DNA of 64,000 nucleotides, from contig JADJIB010000006.1 in assembly GCA_016707175.1 (NCBI GenBank), forward strand, positions 1 to 64,000. Reading direction: 5' to 3'. The position numbers and the translations under genes are program-made. Each line of letters opens with the position of its first letter. Within the stretch, counting starts at the first letter, position 1. The notes under the pieces are model-generated. The model saw only the letters and a list, made by a program, of their open reading frames with translations, ran no database searches and was not told the origin of the DNA. Origin of the DNA: Candidatus Phosphoribacter hodrii. Lineage in GTDB: Bacteria > Actinomycetota > Actinomycetes > Actinomycetales > Dermatophilaceae. Shown here in pieces: positions 35,692 through 44,210 of the stretch.

Positions 35692-37643
35692 TGACTCCCT
35701 TGTGGGCGTTCGAGCAGGTTGCGTGGCCCGTGGCCTTTGTTGCTGTCCTCTGGGGGCTGGGCTTCGCGACGGCCCACCTTGGCGGCCTGCGCAACCGGCT
35801 GTTCACCGCCGCGCTTGCGGTCCCGCTGACGGTTGGCGCGGTCGCGATCAGCACTCTCGTGCACATCGTCGTGCCTCAGCCTTTCGGGTGGGTGACGGTG
35901 GTCGTCGTGTTGGGAGTTGTTGGAGCGGTTCTGCGGCTAGTCCGTCGAGGCCGCCCCCGTGTGGCGTCCAGACCCGACGGAGGGTCGGTGGCCGGGCTCA
36001 TGGCCATGCTGGGGGTCTCGTCCGCCTGCGCGATGCTCGTGATCTTCGTGTCAAGCGGCGGTTCCTGGGAACTCGTGTCTCAGACGTGGGATGCCATATT
36101 TGACGCCAACGCCACTCGCCAGGTCTATGAGACGGGGTTGGTGAACCCCCTGCTGATCTCCGACTTCGCCTTCCCCCAGCCCGTGCACACCTTCTACCCA
36201 TCGACCTTCCATGCTCTCGGCGCTCTCTATATGCATCTCAGCGGCGCTGACGCGGTCGTGGCCACGAACGTAGTAGCGGCGGTGCTGGCCGGGACGTTGT
36301 GGCCCAGCGTCGCCGTGATTGCGTCATGGATCGTCTTAGGCCCTCGGAGTCCGCGGCCGGCGATCGTGGTGCTGCTCAGCGGGGGGTTCTGGGCCCTTCC
36401 TTGGGCGCCCCTCGGGTGGGGCGTCTTGTGGGCGTCCGCGCTCGCCGCTGTATTCGTCCCAATCGTGGTCGCTGGCGCGGTGGCGTTCGTGTCTCCGAAT
36501 GAGCGGTTGGGTCGTCGCGCCGCCGGGGCGTTGGTGGTCGGGGGCGTCGCGCTCATTGCTGCCCTGCACCCGCGGATCGCGGCCATACTCGCGCTGTTGC
36601 TGGTGGGACTTGGGTGTTGGTTCGTCGGGAACCAGGTAGTCAACCATGTGCGACGACGAGAGTGGCTGCGGGCGCTGGCCCTGGCGGGGCCGGCGATATT
36701 GGGGCTTCTCATGTTGGCCCAGTTCCTGCGCCGGTTCGGTCGAACGAGCAGCCAGTTCGGTGTTCGGGTGTGGCCGGTGGAGCGCCCAGTGGCTCTTGAG
36801 GTGCTCGGCTACCTCGCCAACGGTCCGGGTGGGTCAATCCCGCAACCACTCACGGCGGTTGCGATTCTCGTGGGAATGACCGTCGCTTGGCGCTCGAAGA
36901 GGTTACGTGCACTTGCCCTCTTGGCCGGGGGAGCTGTACTCCTCGACGTGCTCACGGCGACGCTTCGGGGCGTGTGGGCCTTCGACGTCATTGCCCGGTT
37001 TTGGTACAACGACCGGGTTCGCACCATGGCTGTCGCGGCGGGCTCCCTCGTCGTTGTCGCCGCTGTCGGCTGGCAGCGCCTGAGTTCGTGGTGGCTGACC
37101 CGGATGGATGCACGTCCTTCCCCCAATCAGCGCGCCGCGACGTACCCCTCGGTTGCCGCAGCCATCGTCTTGGCGATGGGCACTGGCTGTGCGATCCCCT
37201 ACATGTCCGAGCGGTACATCCAAGCGGCCAGTAGCCCGACCCTCAGCCTGATCACCCCTGAAGAGGTAGCGGCCTTCCGCCGGGTAGCCGAAATCGTCCC
37301 CGAGGGTGATCGGATCCTCAACAACGCCAACGACGGGTCTGCGCTGCTGTACGCCTACGTCAACCGTAAGCCGACGCTGCTGATCGCTGGACTCGCTGGG
37401 AGCACCCCGAACTCCGAGTACCTGCGGGACCAGCTCATTCTTCTGGAGCCGTCCAACATCTGCAAACTCATGCGCGCAGACGGAATTCGCTGGATTATCA
37501 ACAATGGCAGGGCCTACTCTAATGGCGTCATCGACGAGGCGACCTCTCCCAGACTCCAGATCCCCCCTGGCTTCCCGCTGACCACCGAGCGAATGCGAAT
37601 GGGCCACACCGTGCTTTTTGAACTCACCGGGTGTCCGGCCTGA
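35691..37643 (+). CDS. DUF6541-type polytopic membrane protein (GT-C-like)
   Basis: 650 residues with about twelve to fourteen hydrophobic segments and a C-terminal soluble part of about 150 residues. The first large outer loop has the pattern SWELVSQTWDAIFDANATRQVYETG and FAFPQPVHTFYPSTFHAL (quoted in part: QTWDAIFDANATRQV), the hallmark of actinobacterial DUF6541 proteins; an acidic residue here would fit the metal site of GT-C glycosyltransferases, which use lipid-linked sugars outside the membrane. Near the C-terminus EGDRILNNANDGSALLYAYVNRKP is also conserved in the group. There is no signal for other functions. Start ATG overlaps the aminotransferase stop. It lacks the GGCATAC motif common elsewhere in the window. 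Confidence 0.8.
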   Translation: MTPLWAFEQVAWPVAFVAVLWGLGFATAHLGGLRNRLFTAALAVPLTVGAVAISTLVHIVVPQPFGWVTVVVVLGVVGAVLRLVRRGRPRVASRPDGGSVAGLMAMLGVSSACAMLVIFVSSGGSWELVSQTWDAIFDANATRQVYETGLVNPLLISDFAFPQPVHTFYPSTFHALGALYMHLSGADAVVATNVVAAVLAGTLWPSVAVIASWIVLGPRSPRPAIVVLLSGGFWALPWAPLGWGVLWASALAAVFVPIVVAGAVAFVSPNERLGRRAAGALVVGGVALIAALHPRIAAILALLLVGLGCWFVGNQVVNHVRRREWLRALALAGPAILGLLMLAQFLRRFGRTSSQFGVRVWPVERPVALEVLGYLANGPGGSIPQPLTAVAILVGMTVAWRSKRLRALALLAGGAVLLDVLTATLRGVWAFDVIARFWYNDRVRTMAVAAGSLVVVAAVGWQRLSSWWLTRMDARPSPNQRAATYPSVAAAIVLAMGTGCAIPYMSERYIQAASSPTLSLITPEEVAAFRRVAEIVPEGDRILNNANDGSALLYAYVNRKPTLLIAGLAGSTPNSEYLRDQLILLEPSNICKLMRADGIRWIINNGRAYSNGVIDEATSPRLQIPPGFPLTTERMRMGHTVLFELTGCPA

Positions 37644-37711
37644 TCGACTCCCCTGCGCCTTGGGGACTCCGCTCCACTTTCGCCCCCGCGTCGGGAGGTA
37701 CCCTTGGCGCC

Positions 37712-38425
37712 GTGCCCAGTGATGAGAGTTCAACGTCGGTCAACAACACCTCCGATGGTTCCCCTGCGACGCCAGTGGCACCGCCAAGCGACGTAGTTGA
37801 CCTCTTCGGCTATCTCGGCGGCCTGCGGAGATACGCTGTGCCAGCACTGCTTGTGGCGACGCTTGTCTTCGCTGGTGCCTTCCTGATCTCCGGCCGCGGC
37901 ACTGATGCTCGCGTCGTGCAGGTGGACGCCCGGCTAGCCGTCCTTCCAGCCTCGGCGACCAGGTCCCCCGGCACGTTGGCCGACCTTCGGGTCGCTGCTG
38001 CGTCCTATGGCGCAACAATCGAGTCCAATCAAGTACTCGAAGCGGTGGCTGCTGCGCCAGGCCGCGGGTGGACGGCTGCCGGTGTCAAGGCGGCCGTCAC
38101 CGTCGTCGTCTTGACCGACTCACTCCTCATCGACCTGAAAGTACAGAGCGCGAGCATTGAGGACGCGACGGCCATGGCCAACGCGACGATCGCGGCGCTT
38201 CAGCAGGAGGCGCCGCGACAACTCGGCCTCACCGTCGACGGCGCCGCGCCGAAGATCGCCGTGGTGTCTGTCCCGGAAGCGACCCTGCAGGTGGCCGGAA
38301 GTAGCCGTTCCAGCCTTCAGTCGCTCATCCTGGCCGGGCTCGGCGCGCTCGTCGCAGGATTCCTTGTGGCTGCGGCGCTGTCGGCTCGGGCTGATTGGAC
38401 CCGGCGCCGGTCAGTGATTCGGTAG
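37712..38425 (+). CDS. Wzz-like polysaccharide co-polymerase (chain-length / capsule protein)
   Basis: 237-residue membrane protein with two helices and an outer domain between them: YAVPALLVATLVFAGAFLIS near the N-terminus and LQSLILAGLGALVAGFLVAAAL near the end. Between them are about 130 residues, weakly helical, with EDATAMANATIAALQQEAP. This is the layout of Wzz/CpsC co-polymerases, though the Pro-rich motif before helix 2 is weak (SVPEATLQVAGS). The start at GTG 37712 has GGGAGGT 13 bases before it; an in-frame GTG at 37631, inside the upstream gene, would add 27 residues. It is convergent with the ligase gene and overlaps it by 15 bases. It probably sets the length of the Wzy product. 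Confidence 0.65.
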   Translation: MPSDESSTSVNNTSDGSPATPVAPPSDVVDLFGYLGGLRRYAVPALLVATLVFAGAFLISGRGTDARVVQVDARLAVLPASATRSPGTLADLRVAAASYGATIESNQVLEAVAAAPGRGWTAAGVKAAVTVVVLTDSLLIDLKVQSASIEDATAMANATIAALQQEAPRQLGLTVDGAAPKIAVVSVPEATLQVAGSSRSSLQSLILAGLGALVAGFLVAAALSARADWTRRRSVIR

Positions 38426-39670
38426 GCGCGAGACGCGTGCTAAACCCGGGTTCTGACTAAAGTCTGGGTGCAAGAGGCTGGCGGCGGTGACGAGGACCGT
38501 GACGTAGATGTAGGGGAGTAGGCGACTCGAGACGACTCCCATCACGGGGAGCGCGATAACGATGGCGAGAGTCCCCGCGTCGGCCCATGAGCGTGCTTGT
38601 GCCCGACCAGTGATGGTGTTTCGGAGCACGTCAATCCACCACCACATGGCAATCGCGAGCGCGGCAACACCGAAGTTGAGGGCGACTTCGAGGAGCAAGT
38701 TGTGTGGGTCCATCAGCAGCCCGGGGAAGGCGGTCTCCGTCACCAGGGCGTAGTTCGCCGCTGAGCCGTAGCCCACCAGGGCAGTCCAGGGGTCCGCCGC
38801 CCATAGTGCCAACGAGTTGTTGAGGATCGCCTCTCGAGTTGCGGTGCTGTGGTCCTGGACGTATGGGCTCGTCCACAACCAGAGCGCCAACGGAAACACA
38901 ATGAGCACGGCTTTCCCGATCCGACCGGGCGTTACCAGGCGAGGGCGGACGGCGCGCATTGCGATAACTGCGACAATGACTGCCCCCAGGAGGCCAGCCA
39001 AAAGTGCCCCACGCGAACCCATGATGGTGACGAGGGCGGCCGACGTCCCGAGCACGATCCACCGGGCGAGGGCGACGAAGGGGTGGACTTTGGGGACGAA
39101 CAACAGGTGCGCGAACAGCAGCACGGCCAGCATGGCCAATGCCAGGCAGTAGTCGTTGTAGTTGGTGAAGACGGCCATGGTCACCCAGCGACTGGCCGCC
39201 GCCATCTCGGCCATGGAGGATTCTGGGCTCAGGACGCGGATCAACTTGAAGCCGGTAGCGATCTCTGCGACCCCGATCACCCAGAGCGCAACGAACCCGC
39301 CGAGCAGGCCGCCGACAAGACGGCGGACCTGCCGCGCGGGGTCACAGCCTGCGAGGACCCCGAAGGCGAACAGGGCCTGTGCCACCACCGGCCAGAGGTA
39401 ACTCGTGGTGAAAGCTTGCGCGGAAGAGTCTGCCCAGGTGGCGACGAGAGCGGAGCCGATACACACGGTGTAGACCGCGACGAGCCTTCGGCCGGCGCGA
39501 GGGAATCGCCCGGCGCGCGCGATCAGGACGAGGCCGAGGGCGGCATAGAGCCAATCGACGCCGGGGATGCGCAGGACGCCCAAAGCCACCACGACGGGCA
39601 CGAGCGCGTTCACGGGGAGCACCGCGGGCGTTGTCGTTCGGAGGGCAAAGCCGATGCGGTCAAGGCTCAT
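38411..39670 (-). CDS. O-antigen ligase/polymerase family membrane protein (Wzy/WaaL-like)
   Basis: 419 residues with about eleven to twelve membrane segments. The second half has the Wzy_C signature region: a large loop with VQDHSTATREAILNNSLALWAADPWTALVGYGSAANYALV (quoted in part: STATREAILNNSLALW) and the conserved His of DPHNLLLEVALNFGV, which is needed in WaaL and Wzy enzymes. MGSRGALLAGLLGAVI holds the basic residue at the membrane edge. The enzyme links or polymerises lipid-carried glycan on the outer face. Which of the two cannot be told; together with the Wzx and Wzz-like genes a polymerase is favoured. It ends inside the Wzz-like gene (opposite strand) and overlaps the glycosyltransferase upstream by four bases. 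Confidence 0.87.
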   Translation of the reverse strand: MSLDRIGFALRTTTPAVLPVNALVPVVVALGVLRIPGVDWLYAALGLVLIARAGRFPRAGRRLVAVYTVCIGSALVATWADSSAQAFTTSYLWPVVAQALFAFGVLAGCDPARQVRRLVGGLLGGFVALWVIGVAEIATGFKLIRVLSPESSMAEMAAASRWVTMAVFTNYNDYCLALAMLAVLLFAHLLFVPKVHPFVALARWIVLGTSAALVTIMGSRGALLAGLLGAVIVAVIAMRAVRPRLVTPGRIGKAVLIVFPLALWLWTSPYVQDHSTATREAILNNSLALWAADPWTALVGYGSAANYALVTETAFPGLLMDPHNLLLEVALNFGVAALAIAMWWWIDVLRNTITGRAQARSWADAGTLAIVIALPVMGVVSSRLLPYIYVTVLVTAASLLHPDFSQNPGLARVSRLPNH

Positions 39671-40623
39671 CGGGGCACCTCAGGCGGACGTCCGCGCACC
39701 TCTGTCTCCGGGTTGCCCAAGATTCGTTCGTCGAGCTCGGAGGCGCCGGTCCGCAGCCATTGGCGCGCCAGTGCGAAGCCCATCGCTGCACTTCCGTCGG
39801 ATGCGTCAGCGTCCTTCCTGCGGGCCACGACTTCGCCGGCAGCGGCCTCCGCCCTGAAGAACCCGCGCAGCACCGTTCCCCAAAACCATGAACGGCCCTG
39901 CCAGTAACGGACTTTGGACACCCGGGAAAAATAGATTCGCACGGCCGGCCTTCGCCGCATGCTTGTCCCGCCCTCATGCGTCAGGAGGGTCGAGACCGGG
40001 ACCTCGACGACGCGCACGTCGTGGGCACGGGCTCTGTCCGTGATGTCGACGTCATCCATGAAGAAGAGGTCAGGGCGCAGTAGCAGGCCCCCGGGGGCCA
40101 GCAGGTCCAGGGCTGGAGCATTGAGGGCCAGAACCGCCCCCGAGAGGAATCGACTGTCCGGATGTCGGGGAGTCGGATGCCAGTTCGAGCGCAGAAGGTA
40201 CTGGACGATGACCAGGGGCGCAGCGGCTCTGGGGAGAAAGCCGAACGTGCCTTGGCCTCCGGTCGGCGCCGCCAGAACCGGCGCTGCCGATCGGGCCACC
40301 GTTCCCGCGAGGTCATGAAGGGCCTCGACCGACCCGACGATGTCAGGGTTGACGACGAGAACGGCGTCTAGTCCCGAGGGCAGCGCGGCTAGGCCGGCGT
40401 TCACCCCGGCCGAGTACCCGAGGTTGCGGCCTGGGCGCAGGACGGTGAGACCGGCAGGGTCGTCGTGCAGATCGCCGGAGTTGTCGACAACGACGGCTGG
40501 GGCGGTGCGCGCGAAATCGATGACGATCTGGGGGAGGGTGGCTGACCCATACAGAACGCAAATCAGCCCAGCGCGGACGGCACCGGGTTCGATGGGCTGC
40601 GCGCTCTCTGGGGGCGACTCCAC
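39667..40623 (-). CDS. Glycosyltransferase family 2-like protein (rhamnosyltransferase type)
   Basis: 318 residues. The N-terminal GT-A part has VVVDNSGDLHDDPAGLTVLRPGRNLGYSAGVNAGLAAL, where NLGYSAGVNAGL is the hallmark of WbbL-type transferases, then DAVLVVNPDIVGSVEAL with the Asn-Pro-Asp metal motif. FLSGAVLALNAPAL and FFMDDVDITDRAR carry the acceptor-site acidic residues, and STLLTHEGGTSMRRRP follows. The GTG at 40623 is supported by AGGAAGGAG seven bases upstream; an ATG further up would add 63 residues that do not look like protein. It is translated with the ligase (ATGA overlap). Likely adds a deoxyhexose to the growing unit; sugar uncertain. Confidence 0.87.
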   Translation of the reverse strand: MESPPESAQPIEPGAVRAGLICVLYGSATLPQIVIDFARTAPAVVVDNSGDLHDDPAGLTVLRPGRNLGYSAGVNAGLAALPSGLDAVLVVNPDIVGSVEALHDLAGTVARSAAPVLAAPTGGQGTFGFLPRAAAPLVIVQYLLRSNWHPTPRHPDSRFLSGAVLALNAPALDLLAPGGLLLRPDLFFMDDVDITDRARAHDVRVVEVPVSTLLTHEGGTSMRRRPAVRIYFSRVSKVRYWQGRSWFWGTVLRGFFRAEAAAGEVVARRKDADASDGSAAMGFALARQWLRTGASELDERILGNPETEVRGRPPEVPR

Positions 40624-40709
40624 CCTGGCTCCTTCCTCAGCATCGCTCAAGGTCAGCCTAGCTGTGCCGCGTGGGTCGGCCGCGTCGCCGGGGCGGGCGG
40701 GACCTCTGC

Positions 40710-40715
40710 TAGCCT
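40710..40715 (+). promoter_or_regulatory. -10 box TAGCCT for the Wzx gene, divergent from a TAGGCT box
   Basis: TAGCCT lies 35 bases upstream of the ATG at 40751, which has AGGGAG. On the minus strand TAGGCT near 40657 would serve the glycosyltransferase and ligase. The 127-base divergent space therefore seems to hold both promoters. Confidence 0.4.
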
Positions 40716-40750
40716 CGCGCCAGTGTCCGTTGGCCACGTGACATAGGGAG

Positions 40751-42259
40751 ATGCGGGTGTCGGGTACAGCAGCGGCCCCCGGCGATCGTTTGGCGCGGCA
40801 CACGGCATACAACGGGGTTGCGCAATTCTTGCCACAACTCGTCGGCCTGGTGACGATTCCCTTCCTGCTGGGTTCCCTCGGTGTGGCGGCCTACGGCGTG
40901 TGGGCTCTGATCAACACTCTCGTGGTCGTTTTCGTCTCGCTGGATGGGGGCGTGAGCGTGTCAGCCCAGCGCTTCTTCGCCCTGTACGCCGCCCAGCGTG
41001 CCGACGATCGTGCCGTCCGGCTGACGATGTCGGCCCTAGCGCTCTTTCTCGGGCTGACCGCGGCACTTGTCCTGCTCGGTGGCCCCTTCGCGCAGCTGGT
41101 CCTGGCAGTCACGGATCTGCCGGTCGAAGTCGTCGCCGGCGCGGAGTTCTTACTCCGCCGCCTGGGCTTCATCGTCGGGCTTCTCCTCACCAGCAACGTG
41201 TTGCTGGGTTACTTACGGGCTCACAACCGATTCGCACTGATCGCAGTGGCAACGGCATTGTCCCAAGGCGCCCTGTGCTTGGTCCTCTGGCTGCACCGAG
41301 ACGCGCTGACGTTGGAGACGATGTTCTATGTCCTTCTGGCGCAGCTGGGTACCTACGCTGCCGTGATGGCCGTCGGAGCGAGTCGGCTCTTGCGCTCGAT
41401 GCGGGGCCGGTTCGCAGGACGGGAGCAGCTGCGGGAGTTCTGGGCTTACGCGAGTCGGTCGATCGTCGTGAACGTCAGTGGCCTAGCCCTCTTACAAGCG
41501 GGACCACTCTTCGTTGCGGCCGTCGCCCCCATCGAACAGGTCGGATACCTCGCTGTCGCCACGCAGTTGGCATCGGCCGTTCGCAGTTTCCCGATGTTCG
41601 CATTGCCTCCGATGCTGACCGTGATCACCCAGACCTTCGGCTCAGCAGGGGCCGACGCGGCAGTGAGAAAAGCCAGCTCCTTCAACCGAGTGTGGGTGCC
41701 GATCATTGTGGCCTATGCCTCGGTGACGGCCATGGGAATGTGGTTCGTCGCCCGCGGCTTCGCTGGGGCACTTCCGATCGCCCAAGCGGCGGCTGTGATC
41801 CTCACGGTGGGGAACTGCTTCAACCTGGTCACCGGGGTCAGCACCGCCTGCGGGAACGCCATCGGCCGGCCCGGGCTCGCTGCGCGCTACAGCGCGGTCT
41901 CGGCCACCGCCACCGTCATCGTCACCGGACCGGCAGCCTTCGTTGGCGGTGCTGTGGGGGCGGCAGTAGCGGTCTGTCTGGTGCAGGCGGGGGCACTGAT
42001 CTACTTCTTGCGGCTCCTGCGTCTTGAGGTACCTGACCTTGATCGGGGCGGGTCCGTCATGCACCTTCCTTCGGCCGTCGCCGCCGCCGCAGTCGCGGGC
42101 GCCGGCGGGTGGGTATCCCTGTCGTGGGGAGCGCGTAGCCCGGCTTCCCTGCTCGTCGCTCTGGCCGCGGTCGGCTTGGGCTTCCTCGCGTACGCCGCCC
42201 TCAACTGGCGGTGGCTCGGCCCACTTCGCGCACGGCCAGGGTCCTCCGCGGGCGCGTAG
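40751..42259 (+). CDS. Wzx-type lipid-linked oligosaccharide flippase
   Basis: 502-residue MATE/PST-superfamily protein with about fourteen helices. It starts ARHTAYNGVAQFLPQLVGLVTIPFLLGSLGVAAYGVWAL (quoted in part: LVTIPFLLGSLGVAAYGVW), the usual PST N-terminus, and DGGVSVSAQRFFA. The mid-part has FWAYASRSIVVNVSGLALLQAGPLFVA. The second half repeats the pattern with IVAYASVTAMGMWFVARGFAGALP. No glycosyltransferase or ATPase motif is present. It moves the lipid-linked repeat unit across the membrane for the Wzy-like enzyme. Since the locus also has a Wzm/Wzt pair, two glycans may be exported. The ATG at 40751 follows AGGGAG. Confidence 0.9.
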   Translation: MRVSGTAAAPGDRLARHTAYNGVAQFLPQLVGLVTIPFLLGSLGVAAYGVWALINTLVVVFVSLDGGVSVSAQRFFALYAAQRADDRAVRLTMSALALFLGLTAALVLLGGPFAQLVLAVTDLPVEVVAGAEFLLRRLGFIVGLLLTSNVLLGYLRAHNRFALIAVATALSQGALCLVLWLHRDALTLETMFYVLLAQLGTYAAVMAVGASRLLRSMRGRFAGREQLREFWAYASRSIVVNVSGLALLQAGPLFVAAVAPIEQVGYLAVATQLASAVRSFPMFALPPMLTVITQTFGSAGADAAVRKASSFNRVWVPIIVAYASVTAMGMWFVARGFAGALPIAQAAAVILTVGNCFNLVTGVSTACGNAIGRPGLAARYSAVSATATVIVTGPAAFVGGAVGAAVAVCLVQAGALIYFLRLLRLEVPDLDRGGSVMHLPSAVAAAAVAGAGGWVSLSWGARSPASLLVALAAVGLGFLAYAALNWRWLGPLRARPGSSAGA

Positions 42260-42282
42260 TTCACGCGTTCCCGCTCGGGTAC

Positions 42283-43995
42283 TTAGGGCATGGGCTCGAC
42301 GGTGACGGAGTGGGCGCGGCACCAGGCCATCGCCGACGCGTGATCGTGGACCGTGCGGTCTGGGAGGAGTTTCTCCTCCAGGGGGATGACCTGAGCGCTG
42401 GTGACAAGGGGGTTCTTCGTCCGGGTGATGGTCTCGGCATTGGCGACGAGGTCCTCGGTCAGCTTCTCGCCCGGGCGGAGCCCTGTGAAGTCGATCTTGA
42501 CGTCCGATCGTCCTGACATGCGGATCAGGGCGCGGGCAACGTCGACGATCTTCTGCGGCCGGCCCATGTCCAGCACCATGACTTCGCCGTGCCCGGGCGC
42601 GGCGGCGGCCGCCTCAAGCACCAGCTGGCACGCTTCAGGGATGAGCATGAAGAAACGCTCGACGTCGGGGTGGGTGACAGTGACAGGACCGCCCCGTTCG
42701 ATTTGAGCAGTGAACGCATGCACGACCGAGCCTCTTGAGCCCAGGACGTTGCCGAAGCGGACTGACACGAAGCGGCCCGGGTGGTCTACGGCATACCCAG
42801 CGGTGAGTCGCTCAGCCACCCTCTTGCTATAGCCGAGCATGCAGGTTGGGTCGGCCGCCTTGTCGGTGGAGATGTTGACCACTGTGTCCACGCCACAAGC
42901 TGCCGCGGCCGCGAGGACGTTGAGGGTCCCGAGCACATTGGACTTGTAGGCCTCATACGGGAACTGCTCCAAGAGGGGCAGATGTTTGAGGGCCGCGGCG
43001 TGGAAGACGATGTCCGGGCGAACGTCGGCGAACATCAGCTTGACCGCTTCGGCGTCGCGGATGTCGACGAGCAATGAGCCATCTCGCTCGAACAGCCCGG
43101 GCCGCTTGAGCGAGAGCTGGACCGCATGCAACGCGGACTCGTCTCGGTCGAGCGGGAAGAGCGCTGCTGGCCCAAACCGCATGATCTGGCGGCACAGCTC
43201 GGAGCCGATCGAGCCGCCGGCTCCAGTGACCAGCACCCGCTTACCGGAGATCGTCGCAGCGATAGCCGAGGTGTCCAGCGAGATCGCTCGACGCCCCAAC
43301 AGGTCGGCTAGGTCGAGATTGCGCAAGTCGCCGAGGGACGGACGGCCGATGAGGTCCGATACCGGCGGCAAGACCATGACGTCCATTCCGACGTGGTCGG
43401 CGCGGTCGCTGAGGTCACGGATGAGGTCGGCATCGGCCGAGGGCATCGCGATAGCGAGGACCTCAGCCCCATACTCGTCGGCGACCTGTTCCAGAGCATC
43501 ACGCGTCCCTCGCACCCGTACGCCCTCGACCGTGAGTCGCTGCTTACGGGGGTCGTCGTCGATGATGGCCACCGGTAGGTAGGTGCGGCTTCGGTCCCGG
43601 ACCATGGCCCGTACCAGCTGCCTGCCACCTTCGCCAGCGCCGAAGACGAGGACCCGCTGGGCATCCTCGGTGGCACCGGGCTGCACGCCGACCGGGTTAC
43701 GGGTCTTCCAGGACCGCACGAGCAGGCGCAGTCCGAGCATGGCGACCAGCGCGAACGGCCCGGCGATGAGCGGGACACTCTTGGGCACGAGGATCGGCAA
43801 GGCGATGAACACCGGGATACAGAGCGTCGCGGTTGTCGCTGCCACCGTCTTGGTCAGGTCGACGATCTCCTCGAAGGACCCCCTCATGTGGCCGATTGCA
43901 TAGGGGCCTAGGAGGAATCCGAAACCAATCTGCAGAATCACGGCAATGATCACCGCGATGGCCATGCCACGCCAGTCGATCGGCGCGAAACTCAA
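42283..43995 (-). CDS. Nucleotide-sugar dehydratase/epimerase of the WbpM/CapD/PglF family
   Basis: 570 residues in the open frame. Three N-terminal membrane segments (IAVIIAVILQIGFGFLLG, ATLCIPVFIALPIL, PLIAGPFALVAMLGLRLL) precede a first nucleotide-binding fold (VLVFGAGEGGRQLVRAM) and the SDR domain with VLVTGAGGSIGSELCRQIM, DIVFHAAALKHLPLLE, NISTDKAADPTCMLGYSKR and FGNVLGSRGSV. Such enzymes are UDP-GlcNAc 4,6-dehydratases, making 4-keto-6-deoxy sugars that DegT enzymes aminate. The first membrane helix of the family is in a neighbouring frame just upstream (RLAWAVVDCLVWAAAL), preceded by an ATG at 44122, so the real start is probably there with one shift near the G-run at 44086-44096. It faces the Wzx gene tail to tail. 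Confidence 0.9.
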   Translation of the reverse strand: MSFAPIDWRGMAIAVIIAVILQIGFGFLLGPYAIGHMRGSFEEIVDLTKTVAATTATLCIPVFIALPILVPKSVPLIAGPFALVAMLGLRLLVRSWKTRNPVGVQPGATEDAQRVLVFGAGEGGRQLVRAMVRDRSRTYLPVAIIDDDPRKQRLTVEGVRVRGTRDALEQVADEYGAEVLAIAMPSADADLIRDLSDRADHVGMDVMVLPPVSDLIGRPSLGDLRNLDLADLLGRRAISLDTSAIAATISGKRVLVTGAGGSIGSELCRQIMRFGPAALFPLDRDESALHAVQLSLKRPGLFERDGSLLVDIRDAEAVKLMFADVRPDIVFHAAALKHLPLLEQFPYEAYKSNVLGTLNVLAAAAACGVDTVVNISTDKAADPTCMLGYSKRVAERLTAGYAVDHPGRFVSVRFGNVLGSRGSVVHAFTAQIERGGPVTVTHPDVERFFMLIPEACQLVLEAAAAAPGHGEVMVLDMGRPQKIVDVARALIRMSGRSDVKIDFTGLRPGEKLTEDLVANAETITRTKNPLVTSAQVIPLEEKLLPDRTVHDHASAMAWCRAHSVTVEPMP

Positions 43996-44133
43996 CTCGT
44001 AGCGCAGATACGTCGCGCCAACGAGAGCCGCTGCCCAGACGAGGCAGTCAACGACGGCCCAAGCAAGCCGGAAGGGATGATCGGTGGGGGTGGGACGAGA
44101 AATCGGACGGCTCCTGGGTCATGGCCCGGCACG

Positions 44134-44179
44134 GCTCAGTGCAGGCGGACTAGCCAGCTCGGTGCAGGCGGACTAGCCA
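44134..44179. repeat. Tandem duplication of a 23-bp unit
   Basis: Two copies of GCTC(A/G)GTGCAGGCGGACTAGCCA lie head to tail at 44134-44156 and 44157-44179, differing at one base. They fill most of the space between the SpoIID-like gene end and the presumed true start of the WbpM-like gene. Such repeats can slip or bind a regulator. Confidence 0.7.
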
Positions 44180-44210
44180 ACGGTATCGAACATTCCGCTG
44201 GGGTCGATTC

